64,000 bases of DNA from Pseudooceanicola marinus (GCF_020177265.1 NZ_JAIVMC010000004.1:1-64000); one strand, 5' to 3'. Positions 16,634 to 27,305 are shown, numbered from the stretch's first letter. The notes: generated by a model not told the origin, from the letters alone. Program-made: numbers and translations.

Positions 16634-17178
16634 ATCCGGTGTCCAAGGCTGTCGACCTCGCCCAGGGCCGCGCGACGCAGGCCGAAGACGGCCGAGGAGA
16701 AGGCGGCGAGGACGGGATAGAAGAGGGCGGTCATGACAAGCTGTGTCAGCACCACCGGCACCGGCGGCTTGTCGAGGAAGAACAGGCCGAGCGCCAGCCA
16801 GTAGCCCAGCAGGACCAGCGCGGCGGCGATGCTGGCGGTCATCCATTCGGCCAGGAAGGAACGGTCGCGCATGGGGCGCGCGCGGCGTTGCGTGCGGTAG
16901 ATCACATAGGTGGCGATGGCGGCCATCAGCCCCGGCGGACGCATTTGCAGCAGGTCCGACAGCAGGAAGATCGCCGCGATCAGCGGCAGCGGCGCCAGTT
17001 CCGGGCGGCGCAGCGACCAGACCAGCGTCAGCCCCAGCAACAGGTCCGGTCCGGCCCAGAGGCGCGGCACGGTTTCCAGCGGCAGCAGGGCGAACATGAT
17101 CAGCGCAAGACAGAGCGCCGCATAGGCAACGCGCAGGGCCCACTGGCGGGGGGCGGAGGCGCGGATCGCGTCAGCCAT
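16630..17178 (-). CDS. mreD: rod shape-determining protein MreD
   Basis: A 182-residue inner-membrane protein with five to six hydrophobic helices that links MreC to the elongasome. Sequence conservation in MreD is low. The call rests on hydropathy, the segment GPDLLLGLTLVWSLRRPE, length and position between mreC and mrdA. ATG 17178 follows a GGGAGGG ribosome site. It overlaps mreC by 8 bases and mrdA by 4. Confidence 0.9.
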   Translation of the reverse strand: MADAIRASAPRQWALRVAYAALCLALIMFALLPLETVPRLWAGPDLLLGLTLVWSLRRPELAPLPLIAAIFLLSDLLQMRPPGLMAAIATYVIYRTQRRARPMRDRSFLAEWMTASIAAALVLLGYWLALGLFFLDKPPVPVVLTQLVMTALFYPVLAAFSSAVFGLRRAALGEVDSLGHRI

Positions 17179-18139
17179 CCAACCCTCCCGCGGCCAGGGG
17201 CAGGGTTTCGGGCTGGGCGGTGCCGGCGTCGGGCGCGCCCTCCTGGCCCGGGGCGGGCACGGGGGGCAGGGCGGCACTGCCGCCGGGCAGGATCATGCCG
17301 CCGGGCTGGGTCAGGTGTTCGGTGCCCAGGTGACGCAGCACGCGCAGGAACTCCAGCCGCTCGTAATCGGCGGCCAGGCGCACCCGCAGGCGGCCTGCCT
17401 TGTCCTCGGCCACCTGGCCGACCAGCAGACCCGCCGGGAAGACCCCGCCGTCGCCCGAGCTGACCACCCGGTCGCCGGGGCGCACCAGGTCGTTGTCCTC
17501 GATGAAATCCAGCGCCGGGGCGGCGGTGTTGTCACCCATGACCATGGCGGTCTGGCCCGAAGGCTGGATGGTGACGGGCATGCGCGAGGAGGTATCGGTC
17601 AGCAGGATCACCCGGCTGATCTTGTCGCCGACGCCGGAAATCCGGCCGACCAGGCCGATCCCGTCCATCGCCGCCCAGCCGTCGACGATGCCGTCGCGCG
17701 CGCCGATGTTCAGCAGCACCGATTGCCGGTAGGGCGAGCCTGAATCGGCCATCACCACGCCGGTGATATAGGTCAGCCGCGGATCCAGCTGCACGTTGTT
17801 CAGGTCCAGCAGGCGGGCGTTTTCCTGTTCCAGCTGCAGGGCGGCCTCTTTCCAGGCCTTCATCTGCTGCAACTCGCGGCGCAGCTCGTTGTTCTGCTCG
17901 ACGATGCGCTGGTAGCTCTGGAAATCGCGGATCAGGTTCACCGCCCCGGTCACCGGCGCCATGGCCCAGTCCATCGAGGGCACGACGCGGTCGATCACCT
18001 CGGCGCGGAACCGTTCCACGCGCGGGCTGTCGATGCGCCAGACCAGGAAGATCCCGATCAGCAGCAGCACGATCACGGACAGGATCAGCCGCCGGAGCGG
18101 GGTGATGTAATCCTCGTCCTGTGGTCTGTCCTTGGCCAT
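17171..18139 (-). CDS. mreC: rod shape-determining protein MreC
   Basis: A 322-residue periplasmic scaffold protein. A single N-terminal transmembrane helix (about 18-37) is followed by a coiled coil (about 70-110, rich in Glu/Leu/Gln) and the MreC beta-barrel domain with VMADSGSPYRQSVLLNIGARDGI. A Pro/Gly/Ala-rich tail of some 50 residues follows and is probably disordered. The downstream mreD start lies inside its last codons. The gap to mreB is 68 bases, so mreB may be read separately or through. Confidence 0.94.
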   Translation of the reverse strand: MAKDRPQDEDYITPLRRLILSVIVLLLIGIFLVWRIDSPRVERFRAEVIDRVVPSMDWAMAPVTGAVNLIRDFQSYQRIVEQNNELRRELQQMKAWKEAALQLEQENARLLDLNNVQLDPRLTYITGVVMADSGSPYRQSVLLNIGARDGIVDGWAAMDGIGLVGRISGVGDKISRVILLTDTSSRMPVTIQPSGQTAMVMGDNTAAPALDFIEDNDLVRPGDRVVSSGDGGVFPAGLLVGQVAEDKAGRLRVRLAADYERLEFLRVLRHLGTEHLTQPGGMILPGGSAALPPVPAPGQEGAPDAGTAQPETLPLAAGGLDG

Positions 18140-18207
18140 GTGGACCCCCAGAAAGACAGGGAAACGGCCCGTGCGAGGCCCGTTGTCAGGTCCTCAGCTT
18201 CGGGTGC

Positions 18208-20250
<2,043 letters not shown>

Positions 20251-20254
<4 letters not shown>

Positions 20255-20823
20255 GCGGGGACGGCATCAGCCAGGACGGGCGCAGCGAGCTGGAGAAGTT
20301 CCGCGCCGGCGGCACCTGGTACGACGGCATGGACCCGGAGATCGACGCCCTGCGCGCCCCTGCACGGCGGGCCTGTTGGGCGCATAACACCATGGACCCG
20401 GAGGCGCGCGGCGCCATGGCGCCGGAGCTGCGGGCCCTGCTGGGCGACGCGGGCAGCGCCTTTCTGGAGGCGCCGTTCCACTGTGCCTATGGGTTCAACC
20501 TGTCGCTGGGCGAGGACGTCTACATGAACAGCGGCTGCGTGGTGCTGGATTGCGCGCCGGTGCGCATCGGGGATCGCACCATGCTGGGCCCGCAGGCGAA
20601 ACTGCTGTGCCCCGAACACCACCACGACCCGAAACTGCGCGGCGAGGGGCAGGAGATCGCCTGGCCGATCACCCTGGGCGCGGATGTCTGGATCGGCGCC
20701 GGGGCCATCGTGCTGGGCGGCGTGACCATCGGCGACGGGGCCATCGTGGCCGCCGGGGCCGTGGTGACCCGCGACGTGGCCCCGGGGGCCAAGGTCGCGG
20801 GCGTGCCGGCGCGGCAGATGTAG
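20251..20823 (+). CDS. maltose/galactoside-type sugar O-acetyltransferase
   Basis: A 190-residue left-handed beta-helix acetyltransferase of the Maa/LacA/NodL type. An N-terminal mac-like region precedes hexapeptide repeats such as [30 protein letters not shown] and [15 protein letters not shown]. The catalytic His lies in [11 protein letters not shown]. It would move acetyl from acetyl-CoA to a sugar hydroxyl in the cytosol; the real acceptor is unknown. It overlaps rlmJ by 4 bases, although the functions seem unrelated. Confidence 0.87.
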
Positions 20824-20851
20824 CGACTCCCCGACCGGACCCCGTTGGGCT

Positions 20852-21238
20852 TCAGGCCGGGTCGACGGGGCGCGACTTGCCGGCTTCGTCGACGGCAACC
20901 ATGGTGAATTTCGCCTCGGTCACATGCTCGCGCACGGCGGCATAGGCGCGGCGGGCCCAGACCTCGATCCGGATCACCATGGAGGTACGGCCCACGTGAT
21001 CGACGGCGGTGTAGACGCACAGGGTATCGCCCACCTTCACCGGCTTCTTGAACACGATCTGATCGGCGGCGATGGTCACGGTGCGGCCATTGCTGCGCTC
21101 GTTGGCGCGGATCGCCGCGGCCAGGTCCATCTGGGACATGACCCAGCCGCCGAAGATGTCGCCGGCGGCATTGGTGTCGGCCGGCATGGCCAGGGTTCTG
21201 AGGGTCAGTTCCATTCCCTCGGGCGTTTGGTCCGGCAT
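20852..21238 (-). CDS. acyl-CoA thioesterase, YciA-like hotdog fold
   Basis: A 128-residue hotdog-fold thioesterase. The family segment MPADTNAAGDIFGGWVMSQMD is followed by the conserved RTVTIAADQIVFKKPVKVGD and FTMVAVDEAGKSRPV. It should hydrolyse acyl-CoAs in the cytosol. ATG 21238 has a GGAGG ribosome site 6 bases upstream. A much longer in-frame reading to 22801 runs through the opposite strand of the DUF808 gene and is not real. Confidence 0.92.
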   Translation of the reverse strand: MPDQTPEGMELTLRTLAMPADTNAAGDIFGGWVMSQMDLAAAIRANERSNGRTVTIAADQIVFKKPVKVGDTLCVYTAVDHVGRTSMVIRIEVWARRAYAAVREHVTEAKFTMVAVDEAGKSRPVDPA

Positions 21239-21472
21239 CTCGGGCCTCCGTTGCTGCCCTCCCCGGCGTCGGAATAGGCCCTGATCCGGCGAAGGTACAG
21301 GCGCGGCGCCTGCAAGGGTGTTATGCATCCCAAGGCCAGCGCGGCTGGCCAAGCGGCGGGAATGGCTGGGCAATTCGGCGCCCCTTCGCCCGGTCGCCAT
21401 GGCGCGGGGCGATTTCAGGTGGTACTGGCCGCCCCTCGCGCTATCTTCCGCGCGAGGCAGAGAGGGAACGGC

Positions 21473-22435
21473 ATGAGCGGACTTCTGGCACTTCTCGATG
21501 ATGTGGCGGCCATCGCCAAGGTGGCGGCATCGTCTGTGGACGACGTGGTGGGACAGGCGGTGAAGGCCTCGACCAAGGCGACGGGCGCGCTGATCGACGA
21601 CGCGGCGGTGACGCCGAAATACGTGCAGGGCTTCTCGGCCGAGCGCGAACTGCCGATCGTGTGGAAGATCGCGCGCGGCTCGCTGTTCAACAAGCTGGTG
21701 CTGCTGTTGCCCGTGGCCCTGCTGCTGGCGGCCTTCGCGCCGATGCTGATCTATCCGCTGCTGATGATCGGCGGCGCCTACCTGAGTTTCGAGGGGGCGG
21801 AGAAGGTCTGGCACGTGATCAGCCCGGCCCACCATGACATCGACGAGCAGGTGGAGAAGAAGACCCACGGCGAGATCGGTCTGGAAGAGCAGAAGGTGCA
21901 GGGCGCCATCAAGACGGATTTCATCCTCTCGGCGGAGATTATGACGATCACCCTCTCGGCCCTGCCGCCCGACCTGTCCTTCTGGATGGAGGCCGGGGCG
22001 CTCGCGGTGGCCGGTGTTCTGATCACCCTGGTGGTCTATGGCGCCGTGGCGGTGATCGTGAAGGCCGATGATCTGGGTCTGCTGATGGCCTCCTCCGGGC
22101 GGCTGGGGATCACCCGCTGGCTGGGGCGGATGATCGTCCGGGGCATGCCCTTGCTGCTGAAGCTGCTGATGATCGTGGGCACGGCGGCGATGATCTGGGT
22201 CGGGGGTTCGATCATCGTGCACGGGCTGCATGAGCTGGGCTGGCACTGGCCCTACGAGAGCATCCATCACGTCGCCGTCGGTACGGCCGCAGGCCTGGCC
22301 GAGCAATGGCAGGGCGCGGTGGAATGGATCGTGACGGCGGCGCTGGACGGGGTGATCGGCCTTGTTCTGGGCGCGGTGATCGTCGCGCTTTACAACGCGA
22401 TCGCGCCGATCTTCCGCCCGCGGGGGGCGCATTGA
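21473..22435 (+). CDS. DUF808 family membrane protein (YedI-like)
   Basis: A 320-residue inner-membrane protein recognised as DUF808 from SGLLALLDDVAAIAKVAASSVDD, DDAAVTPKYVQGFSAERELP and IYPLLMIGGAYLSFEGAEK. It has five to six hydrophobic segments. The function of the family is unknown. ATG 21473 follows a GAGGGA ribosome site. The downstream kinase reading frame begins within its stop codon. Confidence 0.9.
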   Translation: MSGLLALLDDVAAIAKVAASSVDDVVGQAVKASTKATGALIDDAAVTPKYVQGFSAERELPIVWKIARGSLFNKLVLLLPVALLLAAFAPMLIYPLLMIGGAYLSFEGAEKVWHVISPAHHDIDEQVEKKTHGEIGLEEQKVQGAIKTDFILSAEIMTITLSALPPDLSFWMEAGALAVAGVLITLVVYGAVAVIVKADDLGLLMASSGRLGITRWLGRMIVRGMPLLLKLLMIVGTAAMIWVGGSIIVHGLHELGWHWPYESIHHVAVGTAAGLAEQWQGAVEWIVTAALDGVIGLVLGAVIVALYNAIAPIFRPRGAH

Positions 22436-23076
22436 CCGCCCCGGTGGCGACCGACGCGGACGCGCTGGCCGGGCAGCTGGCGCTGCGCGCCGAGGCGCGC
22501 GCGGGCCGGCTGGTGGTGGCGCTGGCCGGGCCGCCCGGTGCGGGCAAGTCGACCATCGTCGAGCCGCTGTGCGGGGCGCTGCGCGCCCGCGGCCTGGCGA
22601 CCGAGATCCTGCCGATGGATGGCTACCACTACGACAATGGCGTGCTGGAGGTGCGGGGGCTGCTGGCACGCAAGGGCGCGCCCGAGACCTTCGACGCCGC
22701 CGGGCTGGCCCTGTCGCTGCGGGCGCTGACGGCACCGGGCGCGCCGGACCTGGCAGTACCGGTCTTCGACCGGGCCCTGGACCTGTCGCGCGGCTCTGCA
22801 CGCCTCATTGCGGCCGAGACCCGCGTGCTGCTGGTCGAGGGCAACTACCTGCTGCTGAACCGCGCCCCCTGAGACCGGCTGCGCCCGCTCTTCGACGTGA
22901 CGGTGGAGCTGAGCTGCCCGCTGGAGGTGCTGGAGGCGCGGCTGATGGCGCGTTGGCTGGACCTGGGTCTGCCGGAGGCCGTGGCGCGGGAGAAGGTCGA
23001 GGGCAACGACCTGCCCAATGCCCGCACCGTGGCGGAGGAAAGCGTCCCGGCGGAGTTCCGCATCACCACCGGCTGA
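22432..23076 (+). pseudogene. P-loop nucleoside/sugar kinase-like gene broken by an in-frame TGA
   Basis: The reading frame shows a small-molecule kinase of the uridine kinase/PanK-like group (YggC/FrcK-like). Walker A is GPPGAGKST, followed by ILPMDGYHYDN and FDRALDLS, and then VLLVEGNYLLLNRAP. At 22870-22872 a TGA stops the frame, yet it continues as DRLRPLFDVTVELSCPLEVLEARL through EGNDLPNARTVAEESV to a normal stop at 23074. Relatives usually have Trp-Asp at this point, so one TGG-to-TGA change is the likely cause. TTG 22432 (overlapping the DUF808 stop) or GTG 22444 could start it. It may be a recent nonsense mutation or a sequencing error. Confidence 0.82.
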
Positions 23077-23105
23077 GCCACCGATCCCGCGACCCTGAAA
23101 CGACA

Positions 23106-23129
23106 GAAGCCGGCCCCGGGGCCGGCTTC
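23106..23129. terminator. 24-bp perfect palindrome between kinase pseudogene and leuA
   Basis: The 24 bases from GAAGCCGGCC to its complement are fully self-complementary and lie between convergent reading frames. Neither side has a T tract, so termination is plausible but not shown. Confidence 0.5.
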
Positions 23130-23157
23130 GTCGCATCAGGGGTCAGTGGGCAGGGCC

Positions 23158-24738
23158 TCAGCTGACGTCCTTGTAGCTGATCTCGCGCGAATCTGCGCCC
23201 GCGCCGACCTTGCCACGGCGCAGGATCAGGCGGTTCAGCGCGTGGATATAGGCCTCGACCGAGGCGACCACGGTATCCGTCGCGGCGCTGGAGCCGGTGA
23301 CGATGCGGCCGTCCTCGTTCAGGCGGACCGACACGGTGGCCTGGGCATCGGTGCCCTTGGTCACGGCGCTGACCTGGTAAAGCTCCAGCTTGGCTTCATG
23401 CGGGAAGATCTCCTTCACCGCGTTGAAAGCCGCGTCCACGGGGCCGTCGCCGGTGGTCTTCGCCGTCTTCTCTTCGCCGTCCACCATCATGGTGATGTCC
23501 GCCGACTGGCCGCCGGTGCCGCAGACCACGGTCAGCTCCTTCAGCGCCAGGTAGTCGGGCGTCGCATCGTCGGAGACGCGCACGAGGGCCAGGATGTCGT
23601 CGTCGTAGACCTCCTTCTTGCGGTCGGCGAGGTCCTTGAAGCGGGTGAAGACATCCATCAGCTGGTTGTCGGCCAGTTCCACGCCAAGCTGCTTGAGCTT
23701 GTCCTTCAGCGCGGCGCGGCCCGAGTGCTTGCCCATCACCAGGTTGGTGGCGGCCAGGCCCACGTCCTCGGGGCGCATGATCTCGAAGGTCTCGGCGTTC
23801 TTCAGCATACCATCCTGGTGGATGCCGGATTCATGCGCGAAGGCGTTCTTGCCGACGATGGCCTTGTTGAACTGCACCGGGAAGCCCGAAACCGAGGCCA
23901 CGCGGCGCGAGATGTTCATGATCTTCCGCGTGTCGATCCCCGTGGTGTAGGGCATGATGTCGTGGCGCACTTTCAGCGCCATGGCGACCTCTTCCAGCGC
24001 GGTGTTGCCGGCACGTTCGCCCAGGCCGTTGATCGTGCATTCCACCTGCCGCGCGCCCGCCTCGACGGCGGCGAGGGAGTTGGCCGTCGCCATGCCGAGG
24101 TCGTTGTGACAATGGGTGGCAAAGACGATCTCGTCGGCGCCCGGCACGCGTTCGATCAGCATGCGGATCAACTCGGCCGATTCCTTCGGCGCGGTGTAGC
24201 CCACGGTGTCGGGGATGTTGATCGTGGTGGCGCCGGCCTTGATGGCGATCTCGACCACGCGGCAGAGATAGTCATGCTCGGTCCGGGTCGCGTCCATCGG
24301 CGACCATTGGATGTTGTCGCAGAGGTTGCGCGCATGGGTCACCGTCTCGTGAATCCGCTCGGCCATCTGGTCCTGGTCGAGGTTGGGGATCGCGCGGTGC
24401 AGCGGCGAGGTGCCGATGAAGGTATGGATCCGCGGCGAGTTGGCGTGTTTCACAGCCTCCCAGCAGCGGTCGATATCCTTGAAGTTGGCCCGGCTGAGGC
24501 CGCAGATCGTCGCGTTCTTCGACAGTTTCGCGATCTCGGACACGGCGTTGAAATCGCCCTCGGAGGCGATGGGGAAGCCGGCCTCGATGATGTCGACGCC
24601 CATCTCGTCCAGAAGCTGGGCGATCTCCAGCTTTTCCTCGTGGGACATGGTGGCGCCGGGCGATTGCTCGCCGTCACGCAGGGTGGTGTCGAAAATGAGC
24701 ACGCGGCCGGGGTCGCTGGGGACGATGTTCGATGTCAT
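23158..24738 (-). CDS. leuA: 2-isopropylmalate synthase
   Basis: First committed enzyme of leucine synthesis, condensing acetyl-CoA with 2-ketoisovalerate. The 526-residue protein has the DRE-TIM barrel motif FDTTLRDGEQSPGATM near residues 16-31, and the metal site HCHNDLGMATAN. A C-terminal regulatory domain (roughly from residue 395) should bind leucine for feedback inhibition. A GGAGAAAAGAGAGA purine run precedes the ATG. Upstream lies a leucine-rich leader peptide with a hairpin, so expression is probably attenuated by leucyl-tRNA supply. Confidence 0.97.
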   Translation of the reverse strand: MTSNIVPSDPGRVLIFDTTLRDGEQSPGATMSHEEKLEIAQLLDEMGVDIIEAGFPIASEGDFNAVSEIAKLSKNATICGLSRANFKDIDRCWEAVKHANSPRIHTFIGTSPLHRAIPNLDQDQMAERIHETVTHARNLCDNIQWSPMDATRTEHDYLCRVVEIAIKAGATTINIPDTVGYTAPKESAELIRMLIERVPGADEIVFATHCHNDLGMATANSLAAVEAGARQVECTINGLGERAGNTALEEVAMALKVRHDIMPYTTGIDTRKIMNISRRVASVSGFPVQFNKAIVGKNAFAHESGIHQDGMLKNAETFEIMRPEDVGLAATNLVMGKHSGRAALKDKLKQLGVELADNQLMDVFTRFKDLADRKKEVYDDDILALVRVSDDATPDYLALKELTVVCGTGGQSADITMMVDGEEKTAKTTGDGPVDAAFNAVKEIFPHEAKLELYQVSAVTKGTDAQATVSVRLNEDGRIVTGSSAATDTVVASVEAYIHALNRLILRRGKVGAGADSREISYKDVS

Positions 24739-24783
24739 GGGATCTCTCTCTTTTCTCCTGATGCCTGGGCGCGAAAGGCGTGT

Positions 24784-24821
24784 CCTCTGAGCGAGTCGCG
24801 CCGAAACGGCACGCTCAGAGG
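24784..24821 (-). promoter_or_regulatory. leuA leader hairpin (attenuator)
   Basis: Perfect 10-bp arms CCTCTGAGCG and CGCTCAGAGG enclose an 18-base loop. The upstream arm includes the leader-peptide stop codon, the layout expected for ribosome-controlled attenuation. The following U run is weak (CCTTTCGC), so its strength as a terminator is uncertain. Confidence 0.65.
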
Positions 24822-24904
24822 CGGATTAGGAGAAGCAGGCCAGCAGCCAGAGCGGCGCCCGAGATCGGACGCTGTGCGGTGGGGATATGGGCCTGGGTCA
24901 TCAT
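24815..24904 (-). CDS. leuL: leuA leader peptide
   Basis: A 29-codon frame beginning MMTQAHIPTA and ending AGLLLLIRL. Four leucine codons in a row use four different triplets (CTG CTT CTC CTA), including the rare CTA, and a fifth leucine precedes the stop. An AAGGAAGG ribosome site lies 4 bases before the first ATG. The stop codon is inside the leader hairpin. Ribosome stalling at the leucine codons when charged tRNA-Leu is scarce would favour an alternative fold and leuA expression. Attenuated leuA leaders are known in alphaproteobacteria; this assignment is from sequence alone. Confidence 0.75.
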   Translation of the reverse strand: MMTQAHIPTAQRPISGAALAAGLLLLIRL

Positions 24905-24998
24905 GGGGCCTTCCTTAGCGGATGCGCCGTCTGATGGGAAGGCAAAAAGCGGGAAATGCGCCCGGATGTTTGTTGATAGATCAGGGAAAGGCGTATCG

Positions 24999-25013
24999 GT
25001 CAGTAATGCTGAC
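24999..25013. promoter_or_regulatory. inverted repeat upstream of the leuA leader
   Basis: GTCAGTAATGCTGAC has 5-bp arms with a 5-base centre. It sits in an AT-rich stretch (about 25010-25070) that should include the leuA promoter. It could be an operator for a dimeric regulator such as an Lrp-type protein, but nothing else supports that. Confidence 0.35.
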
Positions 25014-25093
25014 AAATCTCGTGATGATCTTGAATGTTATATATATCAGTTACTTAGATTGATTCCGAGCCGCTGCGGGCCCTGAAGGTCTGT

Positions 25094-25142
25094 GCCGGAT
25101 CGGTCTGATCCGGCGGGTGAGGGGCGGGCTGTTCCGCCCCTC
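25094..25142 (-). terminator. two tandem hairpins beyond the nitroreductase gene
   Basis: Arms GCCGGATC/GATCCGGC (25094-25114) and GAGGGGCGG/CCGCCCCTC (25119-25142) lie just past the nitroreductase stop on the minus strand. No U run follows, so this is a terminator or mRNA-stabilising structure of uncertain strength. Confidence 0.45.
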
Positions 25143-25156
25143 GCAGGGGCCTGGGG

Positions 25157-25789
25157 TCAGGCGATCTCGTGCACCAGCTCATCCAGCGGCTTGCGCACCT
25201 TCTTCATCGGCAGCAGCCAGTCGCCCCCCGTTTCATCGCGGTATCCCAGCGGCAGGATCAGTACGGCATGCAGGCCCTTTTCCGGCAGGCCCAGAATGGC
25301 GCCCACCTCGGCGGCGTCGAAGCCCTCCATCGGGGTCGAATCCACTTTCAGCTCGGCGGCGGCAGCCAGGGCGAAGCCAAGGGCGATATAGGCCTGGCGC
25401 GCGGCGTGGTCGTGGTTCACCTCTGCCGGACGGGGCAGGTACATGGATTTCAGCCGCTCGTAATAGGCCTGCAGACCGGGGTTGGTCCCGCGTTCCGCCT
25501 CGGCCTGGGCCAGCACGGCGTCGATACGTTCGGGCGTGTAGTTGTCCCAGGCGGCAAAGACGAGGACGTGGGAGCCGTCGGTCAGCTGCGCCTGGTCCCA
25601 GGCGGCCTCGCGCAGCTTTGCGCGGATCTCGGGGTTCTTCACGACGAACAGCTCGAAGGGCTGGGTGCCGGAAGAGGTTGGGGCCATCTGGATCGCCTCG
25701 ACGATCTGGGCGACCTTCTCCTCGGGGACGGATTTCGCCGGGTCCATCTTCTTGGTGGCATAGCGCCAGGTCAGGGCATCGTTGAGCAT
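25157..25789 (-). CDS. nitroreductase-family NAD(P)H oxidoreductase
   Basis: A 210-residue FMN-dependent nitroreductase of the NfsB type. It starts NDALTWRYATKKMDPAKSVP, has the FMN phosphate contact near MAPTSSGTQPFELFVV, and the C-terminal loop LPMKKVRKPLDELV. Such enzymes reduce nitro groups, quinones or flavins with NAD(P)H; the natural substrate here is unknown. It stands alone on the minus strand, upstream of leuA. Confidence 0.92.
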   Translation of the reverse strand: MLNDALTWRYATKKMDPAKSVPEEKVAQIVEAIQMAPTSSGTQPFELFVVKNPEIRAKLREAAWDQAQLTDGSHVLVFAAWDNYTPERIDAVLAQAEAERGTNPGLQAYYERLKSMYLPRPAEVNHDHAARQAYIALGFALAAAAELKVDSTPMEGFDAAEVGAILGLPEKGLHAVLILPLGYRDETGGDWLLPMKKVRKPLDELVHEIA

Positions 25790-26122
25790 GGGGAGAGCTC
25801 CGTTGTTTCGCTATCTGGCCGTCATCTGCGGAAGCGAACGGGCAAGTTCAATGGATCGCGCGGGGTGACCGGACGGGAGATTGGCGGCAATGCGTTGATG
25901 TCATGGGGAAAACGGCGCTTTGCGCATCCTTGCACAGGGCAGGCGCAGTCTGTCGCACGCTGGTTTTTTCATCCCTTGGGGCAGGGGGCGCTGCCCCCGT
26001 CGCGGCAGGCCGCGACTCCCCCGGAGTATTTTCGGCCTGCGTATGGAAGGGGGAAGGGGCACTAGCCGGGGCGCCCTGTGCCTCGGTCGAGGGAAGAGGC
26101 CGGGGTCGGCGGCGGGCGCGCC
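25790..26122. other. intergenic region between nitroreductase and cmk
   Basis: 333 bases with no supported gene. It holds the nitroreductase promoter region and, at 25984-26035, one copy of the paired-hairpin repeat described separately. Confidence 0.6.
25984..26035 (+). repeat. Rhodobacterales-type extragenic repeat, copy A
   Basis: Hairpin GGGGGC-3-GCCCCC is followed directly by GTCGCGGC-2-GCCGCGAC and then the tail CCCCCGGAGTATTTTC. A second copy with the same layout lies at 43741-43793 on the other strand. From memory, similar elements are scattered through Roseobacter-group genomes at gene ends. It is located 3' of cmk. Confidence 0.65.
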
Positions 26123-26734
26123 CTAGTCCTGCATTGCCGCGCGGATCACCTCGCAGGCGCGGGCGACGGCTTCCTCGATGCTCATGGTCGAGGTGTCCAG
26201 TTCGACGGCATCCGCGGCGGGTTTCAGCGGCGCCGTGGCGCGGGCGCTGTCGCGGGCGTCGCGTTCGCGCAGATCGGCCAGGACTGCCTCGGGCGTGGTC
26301 TCGACGCCCTTGCCGATCAGCTCGCGGTAGCGGCGGTCGGCGCGGATGGAATCGCTGGCGGTGACGAAGAGCTTCACCTCCGCCTCGGGGCAGATCACCG
26401 TGCCGATGTCGCGTCCGTCCAGGACGGCGCCGCCCTGCCGGCGGGCGAAGGCGCGTTGGAAATCGACCAGGGCCGTGCGCACCTCGGGGATCGCGGCCAC
26501 TTCGGAGGCGGCGCGGGCCACGTCGGGGCTGCGCAGGTCGTCGCGGTCCAGATCCTCGGCGCGCAGGGCCTGGGCGGCCTCCAGCGGCGCCATGCCATCC
26601 AGCCGGCGGGCGCCGGTGGCGCGGTACAGCAGCCCGGTGTCCAGGTGCGCCAGCCCGAAGAGCCGCGCGACCTCCTTGGAAATCGTGCCCTTGCCGGCGG
26701 CGGCCGGCCCGTCGATGGCGATGGTGAAGCTCAT
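26123..26734 (-). CDS. cmk: cytidylate kinase
   Basis: A 203-residue NMP kinase that phosphorylates CMP and dCMP. The P-loop is GPAAAGKGT (9-17); [11 protein letters not shown] and [20 protein letters not shown] are the conserved CMP-binding segments. In many Rhodobacterales cmk follows aroA and precedes rpsA. Here it is downstream of aroA and the small membrane gene on the minus strand, but rpsA is 7 kb away in the opposite direction. Confidence 0.95.
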   Translation of the reverse strand: MSFTIAIDGPAAAGKGTISKEVARLFGLAHLDTGLLYRATGARRLDGMAPLEAAQALRAEDLDRDDLRSPDVARAASEVAAIPEVRTALVDFQRAFARRQGGAVLDGRDIGTVICPEAEVKLFVTASDSIRADRRYRELIGKGVETTPEAVLADLRERDARDSARATAPLKPAADAVELDTSTMSIEEAVARACEVIRAAMQD

Positions 26735-26813
26735 GTCCGTTCCCTTTTCTGGACCTGCTTTCTAGCGCTTCTGGCTGCACGGGGCCAGAGGAAGACGGCG
26801 AATCGCCCCGTCG

Positions 26814-27305
26814 TCACCGACGGCGCAGCCGACGCAGCGGCAGGGCGGCGGCGGCGATCAGCCCTGCGCCCAGGATCAGCAGGAGATTGAACGCGAAGAG
26901 TTGCGAAAGCAATGCCGGCAGGTTGCTCTGGGCCGGGGGTGGCGCACCGGGGGCGACGAGGAAGCCGAGAGCGGTCACCAGGCCGAAGGCGACGCCGGGC
27001 AGTGCGAAGACCGCGCTGCCGCGCCCCAGCAGGGGGCGGAGCATCAACGGGGGCAGGGACAGGCACAGCGCGACCCAGCCCGCGGCGGCAAGCGCGGCCA
27101 CCGGCAAGGGGGCGCCGCCCATCCACGGAGGCATGGGGCCGGGCGGAGACAGCAGCGTCACGAAGGGGGCGCTGACCTCCAGCACGTAGGCGTCGAGGTC
27201 CGGGGCCGCCTGCGGGCCATGGGCAGAGGAGAGCCAGGCTGTCGCGATCAGGACAAGGCCCGCGACCGCGAGGGAGGACCAGCGAAGACCGGCCCTCCGG
27301 ATCAC
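26814..27305 (-). CDS. small hydrophobic membrane protein, unknown function
   Basis: A 163-residue protein with four predicted membrane helices (about residues 10-28, 68-90, 98-118 and 132-155) and an Arg-rich C terminus. I do not recognise the family. It is supported as a gene because its GTG start overlaps the aroA stop by 4 bases (GTGA), the same arrangement seen in other operons of this window. It lies between aroA and cmk. Helices 3 and 4 are separated by a proline-rich loop ([10 protein letters not shown]). Confidence 0.62.
   Translation of the reverse strand: MIRRAGLRWSSLAVAGLVLIATAWLSSAHGPQAAPDLDAYVLEVSAPFVTLLSPPGPMPPWMGGAPLPVAALAAAGWVALCLSLPPLMLRPLLGRGSAVFALPGVAFGLVTALGFLVAPGAPPPAQSNLPALLSQLFAFNLLLILGAGLIAAAALPLRRLRRR

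Noticed and set aside
14867-16720. 617-codon plus-strand frame
   Set aside because: It is antisense to mrdA, whose penicillin-binding motifs are intact.
21239-22801. N-terminal extension of the thioesterase to 649 residues
   Set aside because: The extension runs antisense through the DUF808 and kinase genes; the ribosome site at 21238 and family length fix the start.
22870-22872. TGA read as selenocysteine or tryptophan
   Set aside because: TGA is the usual stop elsewhere in this window, no SECIS-like element was seen, and kinase relatives have Trp, not Cys, there.
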